Source of the DNA: Streptomyces sulfonofaciens
GTDB lineage: Bacteria; Actinomycetota; Actinomycetes; Streptomycetales; Streptomycetaceae
NCBI RefSeq assembly: GCF_014656295.1
Contig: NZ_BNCD01000002.1
Coordinates: 496,001 to 560,000 of the forward strand
Length of the DNA: 64,000 nucleotides
Direction of reading: 5' to 3'
Shown one piece after another: positions 17,350 to 26,289 of this stretch; position 1 is the first letter of the stretch; each line of letters opens with the position of its first letter. A model generated the notes under the pieces. The model saw nothing but the letters and a program-made list of their open reading frames with translations. It had not been told where the DNA came from and ran no database searches. Position numbers and translations under genes: made by a program.

Positions 17350-18201
17350 TCAGTGTCCTGTTCCCGCGCCGACTCGCACATCCCGCCGGACCAGCACGGC
17401 GCCACCGGCGCACAGCGCCAGCACCGCGTACAGGCACAGCACGGCGAACCCGGTCCAGGGCGAGAGCATGTCCGCCACCGGCTTGGCGACCGCGAGGGAG
17501 TTTCCGGCGATCATGGTGGGGAAGTACTTCGCGATCCGGACCCCGGTCAGCCCCGCGAGGAGCACCGGGAGGACGAACACGATGCCGACCAGGACACCGA
17601 TCGCGCTCGCCGTGTGCCGGGTGAGGGCACCGAGGCCCACTCCCATGAGCCCGATCAGCGCGAGATAGGCGCCGGCCAGCAGCACGGCCCGCAGCACGCC
17701 CGGTTGGTCGAACGACGGGTGCGCAACGTCCTTGTGCAGCGCGGCTCGGCCCGCGAGGAAGGCGAGGAGGACGGCGGCCTCGCCGACGGCGAGCGCCAGC
17801 GCCCCGAACACGCCGGCCTTGGCGGCGAGCACCAGCCGGCGCCGGGGCACGGCCGCGAGCGTGGAGCTGATGGACCCGGACGCGTACTCGCCGGTGACGA
17901 ACAGGACCCCGAGGACACCGATCACCAACTGGCCGACGGCCACACCGGCGAGGACGTTGTTGGTCGGGTCGAAGGCGGCCGCCTTGTCAGGGCTGGGAGC
18001 CCTGGTGTTGGCCATGGTGACCACGCCCATGGCGACCATCGCCGCGGCCGAGAGCAGCAGCGCCCAGGGCGTCGACCGCAGGCTGCGCAGCTTGATCCAC
18101 TCCATACGGGCCGCATGCCGCATGCCGTACCGCTCGGCCGGGCCGCCGACGGAGGCCGGAGCCGAGGGGGAGGCCGGACCCGCGGGTGCCGGTGACGTCA
18201 T
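17350..18201 (-). CDS. ABC-2 type transporter permease
   Basis: This 283-residue integral membrane protein has a cytoplasmic N-terminal stretch (MRHAARMEWIKLRSLRSTPW, the usual ABC-2 opening) and six hydrophobic segments. FVTGEYASGSISSTLAAVPRRR is typical of ABC-2 permeases. It pairs with the ATPase encoded just upstream: the ATG overlaps the ATPase stop in ATGA. Family members export antibiotics or give self-protection. The transported compound is unknown. Confidence 0.88.
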   Translation of the reverse strand: MTSPAPAGPASPSAPASVGGPAERYGMRHAARMEWIKLRSLRSTPWALLLSAAAMVAMGVVTMANTRAPSPDKAAAFDPTNNVLAGVAVGQLVIGVLGVLFVTGEYASGSISSTLAAVPRRRLVLAAKAGVFGALALAVGEAAVLLAFLAGRAALHKDVAHPSFDQPGVLRAVLLAGAYLALIGLMGVGLGALTRHTASAIGVLVGIVFVLPVLLAGLTGVRIAKYFPTMIAGNSLAVAKPVADMLSPWTGFAVLCLYAVLALCAGGAVLVRRDVRVGAGTGH

Positions 18202-19136
18202 GAGTGCCGCTCCTCGTGCTCTGCGGAGCCCCGGCGGGGCACGCCGTGGTGTGGTCGCTGCCCCGGGGCCGGAGCCTCGCGGTGCGCCGCGCGGTCGTCG
18301 GACGGGGGGCCCGGGGCGCTGCCGGTCGGGGTGAGGGCCATGCGCCCCGCGCGGATGCACGCGGGGCCGGTGGCGGGCGGGGCGCAGTCCGCCTCAGTAA
18401 GGCCGGCGCTCGGGTCGGCGCCCGTGCCGCGGTACTCGGCGCTGCCGCCGGTCAGCCGGAAGAATGCCTCCTCCAGCGACCCCCCGCCGCGGGTCAGCTC
18501 CCGCACCGTGGTGTCGGCGAGCAGCCGGCCCCGGCCTATCACCACCAGGTGGTCGGCGGTGAGCGCCATCTCGGCGATCAGATGGCTGGAGAGCAGGACC
18601 GTACGGCCCTCGGCGGCGAGGGATCTCATCAGGTTCCTGATCCAGCGCACGCCCTGCGGGTCGAGGCCGTTCACCGGCTCGTCGAAGAGCAGTACGGCAG
18701 GGTCGCCGAGGAGCGCCGCGGCGATGCCCAGCCGCTGGGCCGTGCCGAGCGAGTACTTTCCCGCCCGCCGGTGCGCCACGGCACTCAGGCCGACGGTTTC
18801 CAGCACCTCGCCGACCCTGCGGGACGCTATGCCTCCGGCGGCCGCCAGGGCCGCCAGGTGATGGTGCGCGCTGCGGCCCGGATGGAACGTACGGGCCTCC
18901 AGGAGCGCACCCACCTCGCGCAACGGCCAGGCGAGGTCGCGGTAGGCGCGACCGCCGATACGGGCCTCGCCGGTGTCGGGCCTGTCCAGGCCCATGATCA
19001 TGCGCATGGTCGTCGACTTGCCCGAGCCGTTGGGACCCAGGAAGCCCGTCACGCTGCCGGGCCGCACCTCGAAACCCAGCGCGTCCACCGCGACGGTCCG
19101 CCCGTAGGCCTTCGTGAGATTCCTGACCTCGATCAT
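18198..19136 (-). CDS. ABC transporter ATP-binding protein (BcrA-like)
   Basis: It has Walker A GPNGSGKST, a Q-loop region, an unusual signature KYSLGTAQRLGIAAAL, Walker B VLLFDEPVNGLDPQG and the switch histidine in LLSSHLIAEMA. SLGTAQR in place of LSGGQ is common in the BcrA/antibiotic-export subfamily (SLGMRQR type). About 80 extra C-terminal residues are rich in Pro/Ala and look disordered. It is the first gene of a four-gene operon: ATPase, permease, kinase, regulator. The ATG at 19136 has GGAGG about seven bases upstream, better than the GTG at 19142. Confidence 0.92.
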   Translation of the reverse strand: MIEVRNLTKAYGRTVAVDALGFEVRPGSVTGFLGPNGSGKSTTMRMIMGLDRPDTGEARIGGRAYRDLAWPLREVGALLEARTFHPGRSAHHHLAALAAAGGIASRRVGEVLETVGLSAVAHRRAGKYSLGTAQRLGIAAALLGDPAVLLFDEPVNGLDPQGVRWIRNLMRSLAAEGRTVLLSSHLIAEMALTADHLVVIGRGRLLADTTVRELTRGGGSLEEAFFRLTGGSAEYRGTGADPSAGLTEADCAPPATGPACIRAGRMALTPTGSAPGPPSDDRAAHREAPAPGQRPHHGVPRRGSAEHEERHS

Positions 19137-19226
19137 CACCACTCCTCCGACACGCCGGCGTGCTCATGCGGTCTCACGCTACGGAGCCGGAGAAAGGGGC
19201 GTAACGAGGCTGACCTCCATCTTTTT

Positions 19227-19244
19227 CTGGGGGTACACCCCCAG
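19227..19244. promoter_or_regulatory. 18-bp palindrome upstream of ABC/two-component operon
   Basis: CTGGGGGT and ACCCCCAG arms flank a two-base centre, about 90 bases upstream of the ATPase start on the minus strand. This suits a binding site for the dimeric NarL-type regulator of the same operon. The rest of the 306-base interval 19137-19442 shows no gene. Confidence 0.5.
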
Positions 19245-19442
19245 GGCCGGGGGTGCGGGAAACCTCAGCGGGGGGTGCGGCGCACCGCATCGAGGAACGC
19301 GGCACACCGTACCGAGAGACGCGGGAGCCGTGTCGGCAGGCGCGTCCCTGCCCGTCACCGTGCGGCGGGTGCCCCGTGTCCCGGCGGTGGTGCGTACCGC
19401 GTGCGCGGGTGGCGGCGGCCGGCCCCGGGCGGGGGTCACGGA

Positions 19443-20483
19443 CTACGGGCCCGGGTGCCCCGGGCCTCCCGTACCGGAGTCCGACGTGTGCGAGGTCCGG
19501 GCCGCCCGGTCGTCCTCATGGCCGGGAGCGTCCGTCGTGGGGCCGCTGCCCTCCGCGGCGTCCCTCTCCGGTGCGTCCCCGTTCGGGTCGCCCTCCGCGG
19601 GGCCCGATGCCGTGGCCGGGTCAGGCCCCAGGTCGCGGAAGCCCGCGGGGCCGGGCCCGGTGTCCTCCGGAGCCCGGCCAGGACCGCCCAGCACGCCATG
19701 ACCGTCGCCGGAGGGCCCGCCGGGCCCCTGCTGGGCGCGTTCGAGGAACCGCAGCAGCTCCACGGGGAAGGGCAGTACGAGGGTGGAGTTCTTCTCCGCG
19801 GCGACCGCCACCACGGTCTGCAGCAGTCGTAGCTGGAGCGCGGCGGGCTGCTTCGACATCTCACGCGCCGCGTCCGCCAGCTTCTTGGACGCCTGCAGCT
19901 CCGCGTCGGCGTTGATGCGCCTGGCCCGCCGCTCCCGGTCCGCCTCGGCCTGGCGTGCCATGGACCGCTTCATGGCCTCCGGCAGGGAGACGTCCTTGAT
20001 CTCCACCCGGTCGACCTGCACGCCCCAGCCGATGGCCGGGCTGTCGATCATCAGCTCCAGGCCCTGGTTGAGCTTCTCGCGGTTGGAGAGCAGGTCGTCC
20101 AGGTCGCTCTTGCCGATGATGGACCGCAGGGACGTCTGCGCCATCTGGGAGACGGCGAAGCGGTAGTCCTCCACGCGTATCAGGGCGCTGGCCGCGTCGA
20201 CGACCCTGAAGTAGACCACCGCGTCCACCCGTACGGTGACGTTGTCGCGGGTGATGCCCTCCTGGGCCGGTATCGGCAGGGTGACGATCTGCATGTTCAC
20301 CTTGTGCAGCCGGTCCACGCCGGGAAGGATCACGGTGAGTCCGGGACCGCGCACGGAGCCATGCAGGCGGCCGAGCCGGAAGACCACCCCTCGCTCGTAC
20401 TGCTTGACCACGCGTGCGCAACAGGCGAGGCACAGCAGTGCCAGGCAGACCACTGTCACGATCGCGACGATGACACCACCCAT
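19443..20483 (-). CDS. SPFH/Band 7 (stomatin-like) membrane protein
   Basis: One N-terminal membrane segment (IVAIVTVVCLALLCLACC) is followed by the SPFH domain: VVKQYERGVVFRLGRL, GPGLTVILPGVDRLHKVNMQI, DNVTVRVDAVVYFRVVD and AVSQMAQTSLRSIIGKSDLDDLLSNRE. A coiled-coil-like helix rich in Arg/Ala/Glu comes next (MARQAEADRERRARRINADAE). The last ~100 residues are acidic and Gly/Pro-rich. Stomatin-like proteins oligomerise at the membrane and organise lipid domains or partner proteases; no NfeD-type partner gene is adjacent. The ATG at 20483 gives the normal start, and an extended frame to 20618 crosses the promoter. Confidence 0.88.
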   Translation of the reverse strand: MGGVIVAIVTVVCLALLCLACCARVVKQYERGVVFRLGRLHGSVRGPGLTVILPGVDRLHKVNMQIVTLPIPAQEGITRDNVTVRVDAVVYFRVVDAASALIRVEDYRFAVSQMAQTSLRSIIGKSDLDDLLSNREKLNQGLELMIDSPAIGWGVQVDRVEIKDVSLPEAMKRSMARQAEADRERRARRINADAELQASKKLADAAREMSKQPAALQLRLLQTVVAVAAEKNSTLVLPFPVELLRFLERAQQGPGGPSGDGHGVLGGPGRAPEDTGPGPAGFRDLGPDPATASGPAEGDPNGDAPERDAAEGSGPTTDAPGHEDDRAARTSHTSDSGTGGPGHPGP

Positions 20484-20501
20484 GGCCGGACCCCCGACGT
20501 C

Positions 20502-20530
20502 CGAATAGCTGTTGTCGGCCTTGCTGTCAA
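20502..20530 (-). promoter_or_regulatory. probable vegetative promoter of the SPFH gene
   Basis: On the minus strand TTGACA (20525-20530) and TATTCG (20502-20507) are separated by 17 bases, close to the consensus of the principal sigma factor. The start codon lies 19 bases downstream, so the leader would be very short. Confidence 0.6.
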
Positions 20531-20708
20531 TGATATGTCTGTTTTGCCCAATAATGCTGGTGTGTGCTGCAGGGCTGGGACGGCAGGGCTGTGCACTGCC
20601 GGGGGCAGGGGTGGTCATGGTGGCGCCCGAGGGTCGGTGTGCCGCCGGAGCCTGCGGGCCGCGGGTATCCCGGCGAGTGGGGAGCCGTCCGGCCGGGGAG
20701 CCGTCCGG

Positions 20709-21617
20709 CTAGGTGTACTGACCCGTGGGGAGCGCCGGCTCCAGGAGTGACATCAGGACCCGGGCCGCCGGACTGGTGGCGGCTTCCTGGGGGAGGACCG
20801 CGACCGTCTCGTAGCCGATACCGGCCGGTTCCCCGAGCGGGATCGCGGCGAGGCCCGCCGCCTGCGGTTTGCGGGCGAAGTGCCCCGGCACCACCGCCAC
20901 GCCCAGCCCCTCCTGGACCAGCTCCAGCAGGCCGTGCACGTCGTTGACCTCCAGCGTCACCGTACGGTGTGCCCGGGCCGCGGCGAACGCGGCGTCGGTG
21001 ACGCGGCGCGGGCCCCAGTCCGGGTGGAAGTCCACGAACGCCTCCTGGTCCAGCTTGCCCAGTTCGGTGATCTCGCCGGTGTGCGCGGCGAGGCGGTGCG
21101 CCGGATGGCAGAGCACCACCATCGGCTCGCGGGTCAGCGGCACCGTGCGCACCGGACCGGGCAGCTCGCCGGAGGTGACCGCGAACGCGAGGTCGAGGCG
21201 GCCGGCGGCGACCTCTTCGACCAGCAGCCCCGAGCCCGCCTGCCGCAGCCGGATCTCCACCTCGGGGTGCCGCTCGCGGAAGGCGGCGAGCAGCCGCGGC
21301 ACCCGGACCCCCGCGATGCACTGCTCGGTGCCGAGCGCCAGCCGGCCGCGGAGCACGCCCTGGACCGCGGCCACCGCCTCCTGCGCCGCCCGCACGCCGG
21401 CCAGCACCCGCTCCGCCTCACCGAGCAGCGCCCGGCCCGCCTCGGTCAGCGTCACATGGCGCGTGGTGCGCACGAACAGCGGTGCGCCGAGCTCCCGCTC
21501 CAGGGCCCGGATGGACGCGGAGAGGCCCGACTGCGAGACCATCAGACGCTCCGCCGCCCGGGTGAAGTGCTGGTCCTCGGCGACGGCCACGAAGTGCTGG
21601 AGATGGCGTAGTTCCAT
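20709..21617 (-). CDS. LysR-family transcriptional regulator
   Basis: The N-terminal winged helix ([40 protein letters not shown]) is followed by a two-lobed effector-binding domain ([58 protein letters not shown]). Length is 302 residues, normal for LTTRs. It is divergent from the aldo/keto reductase gene with 107 bases between, the standard LysR arrangement, so that reductase gene is its likely target. The effector is unknown. Confidence 0.93.
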   Translation of the reverse strand: MELRHLQHFVAVAEDQHFTRAAERLMVSQSGLSASIRALERELGAPLFVRTTRHVTLTEAGRALLGEAERVLAGVRAAQEAVAAVQGVLRGRLALGTEQCIAGVRVPRLLAAFRERHPEVEIRLRQAGSGLLVEEVAAGRLDLAFAVTSGELPGPVRTVPLTREPMVVLCHPAHRLAAHTGEITELGKLDQEAFVDFHPDWGPRRVTDAAFAAARAHRTVTLEVNDVHGLLELVQEGLGVAVVPGHFARKPQAAGLAAIPLGEPAGIGYETVAVLPQEAATSPAARVLMSLLEPALPTGQYT

Positions 21618-21724
21618 GATTCAGCAGCGTATCCGCTCAATCTCATCCGATTCTCCTGTTGGACCGCTGCCCGGATCGGCGAAAGGATCGCAGCGACCGC
21701 CTCATCACCTCAGCAGGAGCGCAC

Positions 21725-22720
21725 GTGTACACCGCACACCCCGACCGGTACGCCGCCATGCCCTACCGCCGCAGCGGCCGCAGCGGCGTCAGGCTCCCCG
21801 TCCTGTCGCTCGGCCTGTGGCACAACTTCGGTCCCGACCGTCCGGCCCAGGTCCAGCGGGACATCCTCTGCCGCGCCTTCGACCTCGGGATCACCCACTT
21901 CGACCTGGCCAACAACTACGGCCCGCCGCCCGGTGCGGCCGAGCAGGCGCTCGGGGAGGTGCTTCGCAGCGACCTCGGGCGGTACCGCGACGAGCTGTTC
22001 GTCTCCACCAAGGCCGGCTACCTGATGTGGCCGGGCCCGTACGGCGAGTGGGGTTCGCGCAAGTACGTGCTCTCCTCGCTCGACCAGAGCCTGAGCCGGA
22101 TGGGCCTTGAGTACGTCGACCTGTTCTACTCGCACCGCTTCGACCCGGACACGCCGCTGGAAGAGACCATGGGCGCGCTGCACTCGGCGGTGCAGCAGGG
22201 CAAGGCGCTGTACGTGGGGGTGTCCAACTACTCGCCGGAGCAGACCCGCGAGGCCGCCCGCATCCTCGGTGAGCTCGGCACCCCCCTCCTGATCCACCAG
22301 CCGCGCTACTCGATGCTCGACCGCTGGGTCGAGGACGGTTTGCTCCAGACGCTGGACGAGCTGGGCGTAGGCTCCATCGCGTACTCCCCGCTGGAGCAGG
22401 GCCTGCTCACGAACCGCTACCTGGACGGCATCCCGGCCGGCTCCAGGGTCGCGGGCGACAGCCCCTTCCTCACCGAGGCGAAGCTGACCGGCGAGCTGCT
22501 CGGCAAGCTGCGGTCGCTTCAGGAGATCGCCGCGGGCCGCGGGCAGACCCTGGCGCAGATGGCCCTGGCGTGGGTGCTGCGCAACGTCACCTCTGCGGTC
22601 ATCGGGGCCAGCAGCACCGCCCAGCTCGAGGACAGCGTCGCCGCGGTGGGTGCCCTGGAGTTCGGCTCGGACGAACTGGCCGCGATCGACGCCGTCATCA
22701 CGGGGGGCGACGGCGCCTGA
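21725..22720 (+). CDS. aldo/keto reductase (YghZ/GPR type)
   Basis: The protein is an NADPH-dependent (beta/alpha)8 reductase. The catalytic set is Asp in [12 protein letters not shown], Tyr in the same block, Lys in FVSTKAGY and His in [17 protein letters not shown]-like [33 protein letters not shown] and the C-terminal SAVIGASS cofactor loop are those of L-glyceraldehyde-3-phosphate reductase/Kv-beta-like AKRs, which act on small toxic aldehydes. The GTG at 21725 has AGGAG ahead of it. Probable control is by the divergent LysR regulator. The physiological substrate is not fixed by the sequence. Confidence 0.88.
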   Translation: MYTAHPDRYAAMPYRRSGRSGVRLPVLSLGLWHNFGPDRPAQVQRDILCRAFDLGITHFDLANNYGPPPGAAEQALGEVLRSDLGRYRDELFVSTKAGYLMWPGPYGEWGSRKYVLSSLDQSLSRMGLEYVDLFYSHRFDPDTPLEETMGALHSAVQQGKALYVGVSNYSPEQTREAARILGELGTPLLIHQPRYSMLDRWVEDGLLQTLDELGVGSIAYSPLEQGLLTNRYLDGIPAGSRVAGDSPFLTEAKLTGELLGKLRSLQEIAAGRGQTLAQMALAWVLRNVTSAVIGASSTAQLEDSVAAVGALEFGSDELAAIDAVITGGDGA

Positions 22721-22903
22721 CCACCGGACAGGGCCGCCCGCGCCGCGTCCGGGCAGGGGTGGACCGCGCGGGGCGGGTGCACCGTCCGGGACGGGGGAGG
22801 TGCCCGGGACGGTGGGGGAACCCGGGACGCGTGGTCCGCCCGGGGCGGTGGGGCCGGCGTACGGCCCGCGTCACCGCGGTCCGGCCCGATCAGGACGGAC
22901 AAG

Positions 22904-22923
22904 AGGTGAACAGGCATTCACCT
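22904..22923. promoter_or_regulatory. operator 1 of MFS-tetR operon
   Basis: AGGTGAA and TTCACCT form a perfect 7-bp inverted repeat with a 6-base centre. It lies about 90 bases ahead of the MFS start, just before a TACACT -10-like hexamer (22923-22928). It is probably bound by the TetR protein encoded at 24545-25171. Confidence 0.7.
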
Positions 22924-22928
22924 ACACT

Positions 22929-22946
22929 GGTGAATTCGTGTTCACC
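22929..22946. promoter_or_regulatory. operator 2 of MFS-tetR operon
   Basis: GGTGAA and TTCACC arms with a 6-base centre repeat the half-sites of operator 1. Centres of the two sites are 24 bases apart. The pair brackets the presumed -10 hexamer, so binding would block RNA polymerase. The rest of the 22721-23009 interval has no gene. Confidence 0.7.
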
Positions 22947-23009
22947 CTTCGGTTCGGCGGCCCGGCACCACGGTGCCGGGCCGCCGCCCACGTCTGCGCT
23001 GGAGCGTTC

Positions 23010-24539
23010 ATGGAGTCCGTTCCGACCGTGCCCGACAGCCCCGGCATACGCGCCCGCATGACGGTTCCGGTGCTCGCCTTCGGCGGCATCCTGATGGCCG
23101 TCATGCAGACCGTCGTCGCACCGCTGCTGCCGGACCTCCCGCGGCTGACCGGGGCCTCGGCCGGCAGCGTGTCGTGGATGGTCACGGCCACCCTGCTGAC
23201 CGGAGCGGTGCTCACCCCCGTGCTCGGCAGGGCGGGCGACATGTACGGCAAGCGGCGGGTGCTGCTGATGGCGCTGGCACTGATGACCGCGGGCTCCGTG
23301 CTCTGCGCGCTGACCTCCGACATCCGGCTGCTGATCGCCGCGCGTGCCCTGCAGGGCGCCGCCGCCGCGGTCGTGCCGCTGTCGATCAGCATCCTGCGCG
23401 ACGAACTGCCTGCGGCGCGCACCGGCTCCGCGGTGGCGCTGATGAGCTCCACGGTCGGCATCGGCGCGGCCCTCGGGCTGCCGCTCGCCGCGCTCATCGT
23501 GCAGTACGCGAACTGGCACGTGATGTTCTGGGCCACCAGCGGCCTCGGGGCGCTCGGCCTGGTGCTGGCCTGGTGGGCGGTGCGCGAGTCACCAGTGCGC
23601 TCGCCGGGGCGCTTCGACACGGCCGGGGCGTTCGGGCTCGCCGTGGGGCTCGTCTGCCTGCTGCTCGGCGTCTCGCAGGGCGGCCAGTGGGGCTGGGGCA
23701 GCCCCGGGATCCTGGGGCTGTTCGGCGCCACCGTCGTGGTCCTGGCCCTGTGGTGGCGCCAGCAACTGCGTGCCGAGCGGCCACTGGTCGATCTGCGGCT
23801 CGCCTCCCGGCCCGCGGTGGCGCTGCCGCACCTGGCCGCGCTGCTCGCCGGCTTCGCCTTCTACGCCAACTCCCTGGTGACCGCCCAACTGGTCCAGGCG
23901 CCCACCGCGACCGGTTACGGGCTCGGCCTCTCGATCGTCGGCAGCGGTCTGTGCCTGCTGCCCAGCGGTCTCATCATGCTGCTGTTCTCGCCGGTGTCCG
24001 CACGCATCTCCGCAGCCCGCGGGGCGAGGGTCACGCTCGCCCTCGGAGCCGTGGTGATCGCCCTGGGCTACGCGGTGCGCATCGCCGACAGCCGGGCCCT
24101 GTGGGCGGTCATCGCGGGTGCGGCGATCGTCTCCACCGGGACCACCCTGTGCTATTCGGCGCTGCCGACCCTGATCCTGCGGGCGGTGCCCGGCGACCAG
24201 ACGGCCTCGGCCAACGGGGTCAACGTCCTCATGCGCACCATCGGGCAGGCGGTGTGCAGCGCCGCCGTCGCCGCCGTGCTGGTGCACCACACCATGCCGC
24301 TGCACGGGCAGGCGCTGCCCACCCTGCACGGCTACCTGCTGGCCTTCGTGATGGCCGGTACCGTCGCGCTGCTGGCGTGCGCCGCCGCGCTCGCCATACC
24401 CGCGGACTCCGGCCGGGGCCGGTCCGGGGCCCCCGCCGGCTCCTTGGCCGCCCGCCCCGGGGCCGCCGCCGAACCGGCCGCGGACGCCGGCCGCGACGCC
24501 CCGGCGGGGGCGGGCGGGAAGACCCTGGAGGGAGCGTGA
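23010..24539 (+). CDS. MFS multidrug exporter (DHA2 family)
   Basis: This 509-residue transporter has about 14 membrane segments. Motifs are MAVMQTVVAPLLPDLPRLTG in helix 1, the motif A region LGRAGDMYGKRRVLLMAL, RALQGAAAAVVPLSISILRDELP, and SSTVGIGAALGLPLAALIV (motif C variant). The last ~50 residues are a disordered Gly/Ala tail. It probably uses the proton gradient to expel a drug or metabolite. The ATG at 23010 (GGAG six bases before it) begins the homologous region; the open frame extends upstream through the promoter and both operators. The stop overlaps a possible GTG start of the tetR gene. Confidence 0.88.
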   Translation: MESVPTVPDSPGIRARMTVPVLAFGGILMAVMQTVVAPLLPDLPRLTGASAGSVSWMVTATLLTGAVLTPVLGRAGDMYGKRRVLLMALALMTAGSVLCALTSDIRLLIAARALQGAAAAVVPLSISILRDELPAARTGSAVALMSSTVGIGAALGLPLAALIVQYANWHVMFWATSGLGALGLVLAWWAVRESPVRSPGRFDTAGAFGLAVGLVCLLLGVSQGGQWGWGSPGILGLFGATVVVLALWWRQQLRAERPLVDLRLASRPAVALPHLAALLAGFAFYANSLVTAQLVQAPTATGYGLGLSIVGSGLCLLPSGLIMLLFSPVSARISAARGARVTLALGAVVIALGYAVRIADSRALWAVIAGAAIVSTGTTLCYSALPTLILRAVPGDQTASANGVNVLMRTIGQAVCSAAVAAVLVHHTMPLHGQALPTLHGYLLAFVMAGTVALLACAAALAIPADSGRGRSGAPAGSLAARPGAAAEPAADAGRDAPAGAGGKTLEGA

Positions 24540-24544
24540 CGCAC

Positions 24545-25171
24545 ATGGCGGTGCCGTCCGGCCGGCCGGACACAGCGCCCGTGGCCCCGTCGGGCCGCCG
24601 GGACGCGGGCGCGACCAGGGCGGCCATCCTCCGCGCCGCCCGCCATCTGCTGGCCCGGCACGCACACGCCGACATCACGCTCAGGTCGGTGGCGGAACGC
24701 GCGGGTGTCAGCCCACCGCTGATCCTCAAGTACTTCGGCTCGAAGGACGCCCTGTTCGCCCAGGTGATGTCCTTCGAGGCGGACGCGACCGCCCTGCTCG
24801 ACGCGCCCTTGGACGCGCTGGGCGCGCACATGGTCCGGCACGTCCTGGTCAGCCAGAGCGAGCACGGTGCCGACCCGCTGCTGAGGGTGGTGTTCGCCCC
24901 GCTGCACCGCGAGCACGGAGACGTCCTGCGCGCCAACTTCCGCACCCAGGTCGCCGCGCGGCTCGCGGCGCGCCTGCCGGGCCCGGACGCCGGCCTGCGC
25001 GCCGAACTCGCCGTCGGCATGCTGCTCGGCCTCGGTGTGATGTACGGCATCGTGAGCGGCACCCGGCTGCGCGCGGCCGGACTCGACGCCATCACCGACC
25101 GCTACGCACCCGCGGTCCAGGCCCATCTGACGCGGTGGCCCGGTGGTGGCCCGGTGCGCGACATCCCGTGA
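24545..25171 (+). CDS. TetR-family repressor of the adjacent MFS exporter
   Basis: The N-terminal helix-turn-helix has the normal TetR pattern: AAILRAARHLLARHAHADITLRSVAERAGVSPPLILKYFGSKDALFAQV. The C-terminal ligand domain is weakly conserved and includes LAVGMLLGLGVMYGIVSG (TetR_C_17-like). The ATG at 24545 has GGAGGGAG upstream. A GTG at 24536 would overlap the MFS stop (GTGA) and add three residues. As the second gene of the exporter operon it most likely represses that operon through the twin palindromes at 22904-22946 and is released by the exported compound. Confidence 0.9.
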   Translation: MAVPSGRPDTAPVAPSGRRDAGATRAAILRAARHLLARHAHADITLRSVAERAGVSPPLILKYFGSKDALFAQVMSFEADATALLDAPLDALGAHMVRHVLVSQSEHGADPLLRVVFAPLHREHGDVLRANFRTQVAARLAARLPGPDAGLRAELAVGMLLGLGVMYGIVSGTRLRAAGLDAITDRYAPAVQAHLTRWPGGGPVRDIP

Positions 25172-25480
25172 GTCCCGCCGAGTCCTGCCGCATCTGCGCA
25201 CGCCGATCTGCGGAAATGTGATCGGCTTCGGGCCTGTCGCACAACTCCCGCAACCGGTCGTGTACGAGAATCACTCCGTGCGCGGGCGGTCATGCCGGGT
25301 GTCGTCCTCGCGGCGCCACATCGTGATCTCCGCGACAGCCCGGGAACCGGCCGCGCGGCGGTGGAGCCCGCCGTGACCGCACCGGACTGTCCTTGCTTGC
25401 GATCACGGGCGCGCCCAAGGGCGGGGTGCGCCCGGTGAGCAGGAGGCATGCCTCGATGAGACCCCCCTCATATCCCGGCC
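25172..25480. other. intergenic interval ahead of the fluoride operon
   Basis: These 309 bases contain no gene I can support. A perfect 12-bp palindrome GAGGCATGCCTC (25443-25454) lies 27 bases before the fluC start. I looked for the fluoride (crcB) riboswitch core and did not find a convincing one. The first fluC ATG lacks a clear ribosome site. Confidence 0.5.
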
Positions 25481-25942
25481 ATGGGTGAGCCCACCGACCC
25501 GGACGTCGATCTGCACGTCCCCGTTCGGCGGCCCGGATCCGGGCGGACGCAGATTCCTGTGGCGGCTGTGGTGGCGCTGGGCGGAGCGATCGGCGCCTCG
25601 GCCCGCTACGGTGCGTCCCTGCTGTGGCCCACGGCCGCCGGCGGCCTCCCGTGGACCACGCTCGGTGTGAACGCGGTCGGCTGTGCGGTGATCGGCGTGT
25701 TCATGGTCGTCATCAGTGAGGTATGGGTGGCGCACCGGCTGGTGCGGCCGTTCTTCGGCACCGGGGTGCTGGGCGGGTTCACGACGTTTTCGACCTACGC
25801 GGTCGACATTCAGCAATTGGTGGACGGCGGCCGGGCCCGCACGGGCCTGGCCTACCTGGGGCTGACGCTGTTGCTGGCCCTGGTGGCGGTGTGGAGTGCG
25901 GCCTGGGCGACGCGCCGGATCGTGACGTGGAGGCAAGCATGA
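25481..25942 (+). CDS. crcB: fluoride channel subunit FluC/CrcB, first copy
   Basis: This small four-helix membrane protein matches the Fluc family that lets fluoride leave the cell. [11 protein letters not shown] in helix 1, the pore asparagine in [16 protein letters not shown] and the central break with phenylalanines in [15 protein letters not shown] are the family landmarks. An unusual ~25-residue polar N-terminus ([21 protein letters not shown]) precedes helix 1. Its stop overlaps the DUF190 start in ATGA. With the second copy at 26289-26663 it probably forms the antiparallel dimer needed for the two pores. Confidence 0.93.
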   Translation: MGEPTDPDVDLHVPVRRPGSGRTQIPVAAVVALGGAIGASARYGASLLWPTAAGGLPWTTLGVNAVGCAVIGVFMVVISEVWVAHRLVRPFFGTGVLGGFTTFSTYAVDIQQLVDGGRARTGLAYLGLTLLLALVAVWSAAWATRRIVTWRQA

Positions 25943-26289
25943 CGAGACTGACCGGTCGCGCGCTGCGCGTGACGATCTACATCGGCGAGAGCGACGTGTG
26001 GCACCACAAACCGCTGTACACCGAGATCGTCCACCGGGCGCACAGGGCGGGACTGGCCGGTGCGTCGGTGTTCCGGGGGGTCGAGGGGTTCGGCGCCTCG
26101 TCGCTGGTCCATACCTCGCGACTGCTGTCGCTGAGCGAGGACCTGCCCGTCGCAGTGGTCATCATCGATGACGAGCAGCGCATCCGCGCGTTCTTGCCGC
26201 AGTTGGACGAGCTGGTCGCCGAGGGCCTGGTGACCCTCGACGAGTGCGAGGTCATCCGCTATCTGGGCCGCTACAAGGTGCGCTCGTAG
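25939..26289 (+). CDS. DUF190 protein encoded between two fluC genes
   Basis: The 116-residue product belongs to DUF190, a small soluble family with a ferredoxin-like fold related to PII signalling proteins ([44 protein letters not shown], then [20 protein letters not shown]). Genes of this family often sit next to crcB/fluC. The ATG overlaps the first fluC stop by four bases and the stop (TAG) shares a base with the GTG of the second fluC, so all three are translationally coupled. I infer a regulatory or accessory role for the fluoride channel; none is established. Confidence 0.88.
   Translation: MTRLTGRALRVTIYIGESDVWHHKPLYTEIVHRAHRAGLAGASVFRGVEGFGASSLVHTSRLLSLSEDLPVAVVIIDDEQRIRAFLPQLDELVAEGLVTLDECEVIRYLGRYKVRS

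Noticed and set aside
21618..21724. LysR T-N11-A box between lysR and the aldo/keto reductase gene
   Set aside because: Short repeats (ATCCG, AATC/GATT) occur but no site is clearly better than chance in this sequence.
25380..25480. Fluoride (crcB) riboswitch ahead of the first fluC
   Set aside because: The conserved GGnGAUG...CC core and pseudoknot partner could not be matched; only a short palindrome is present.
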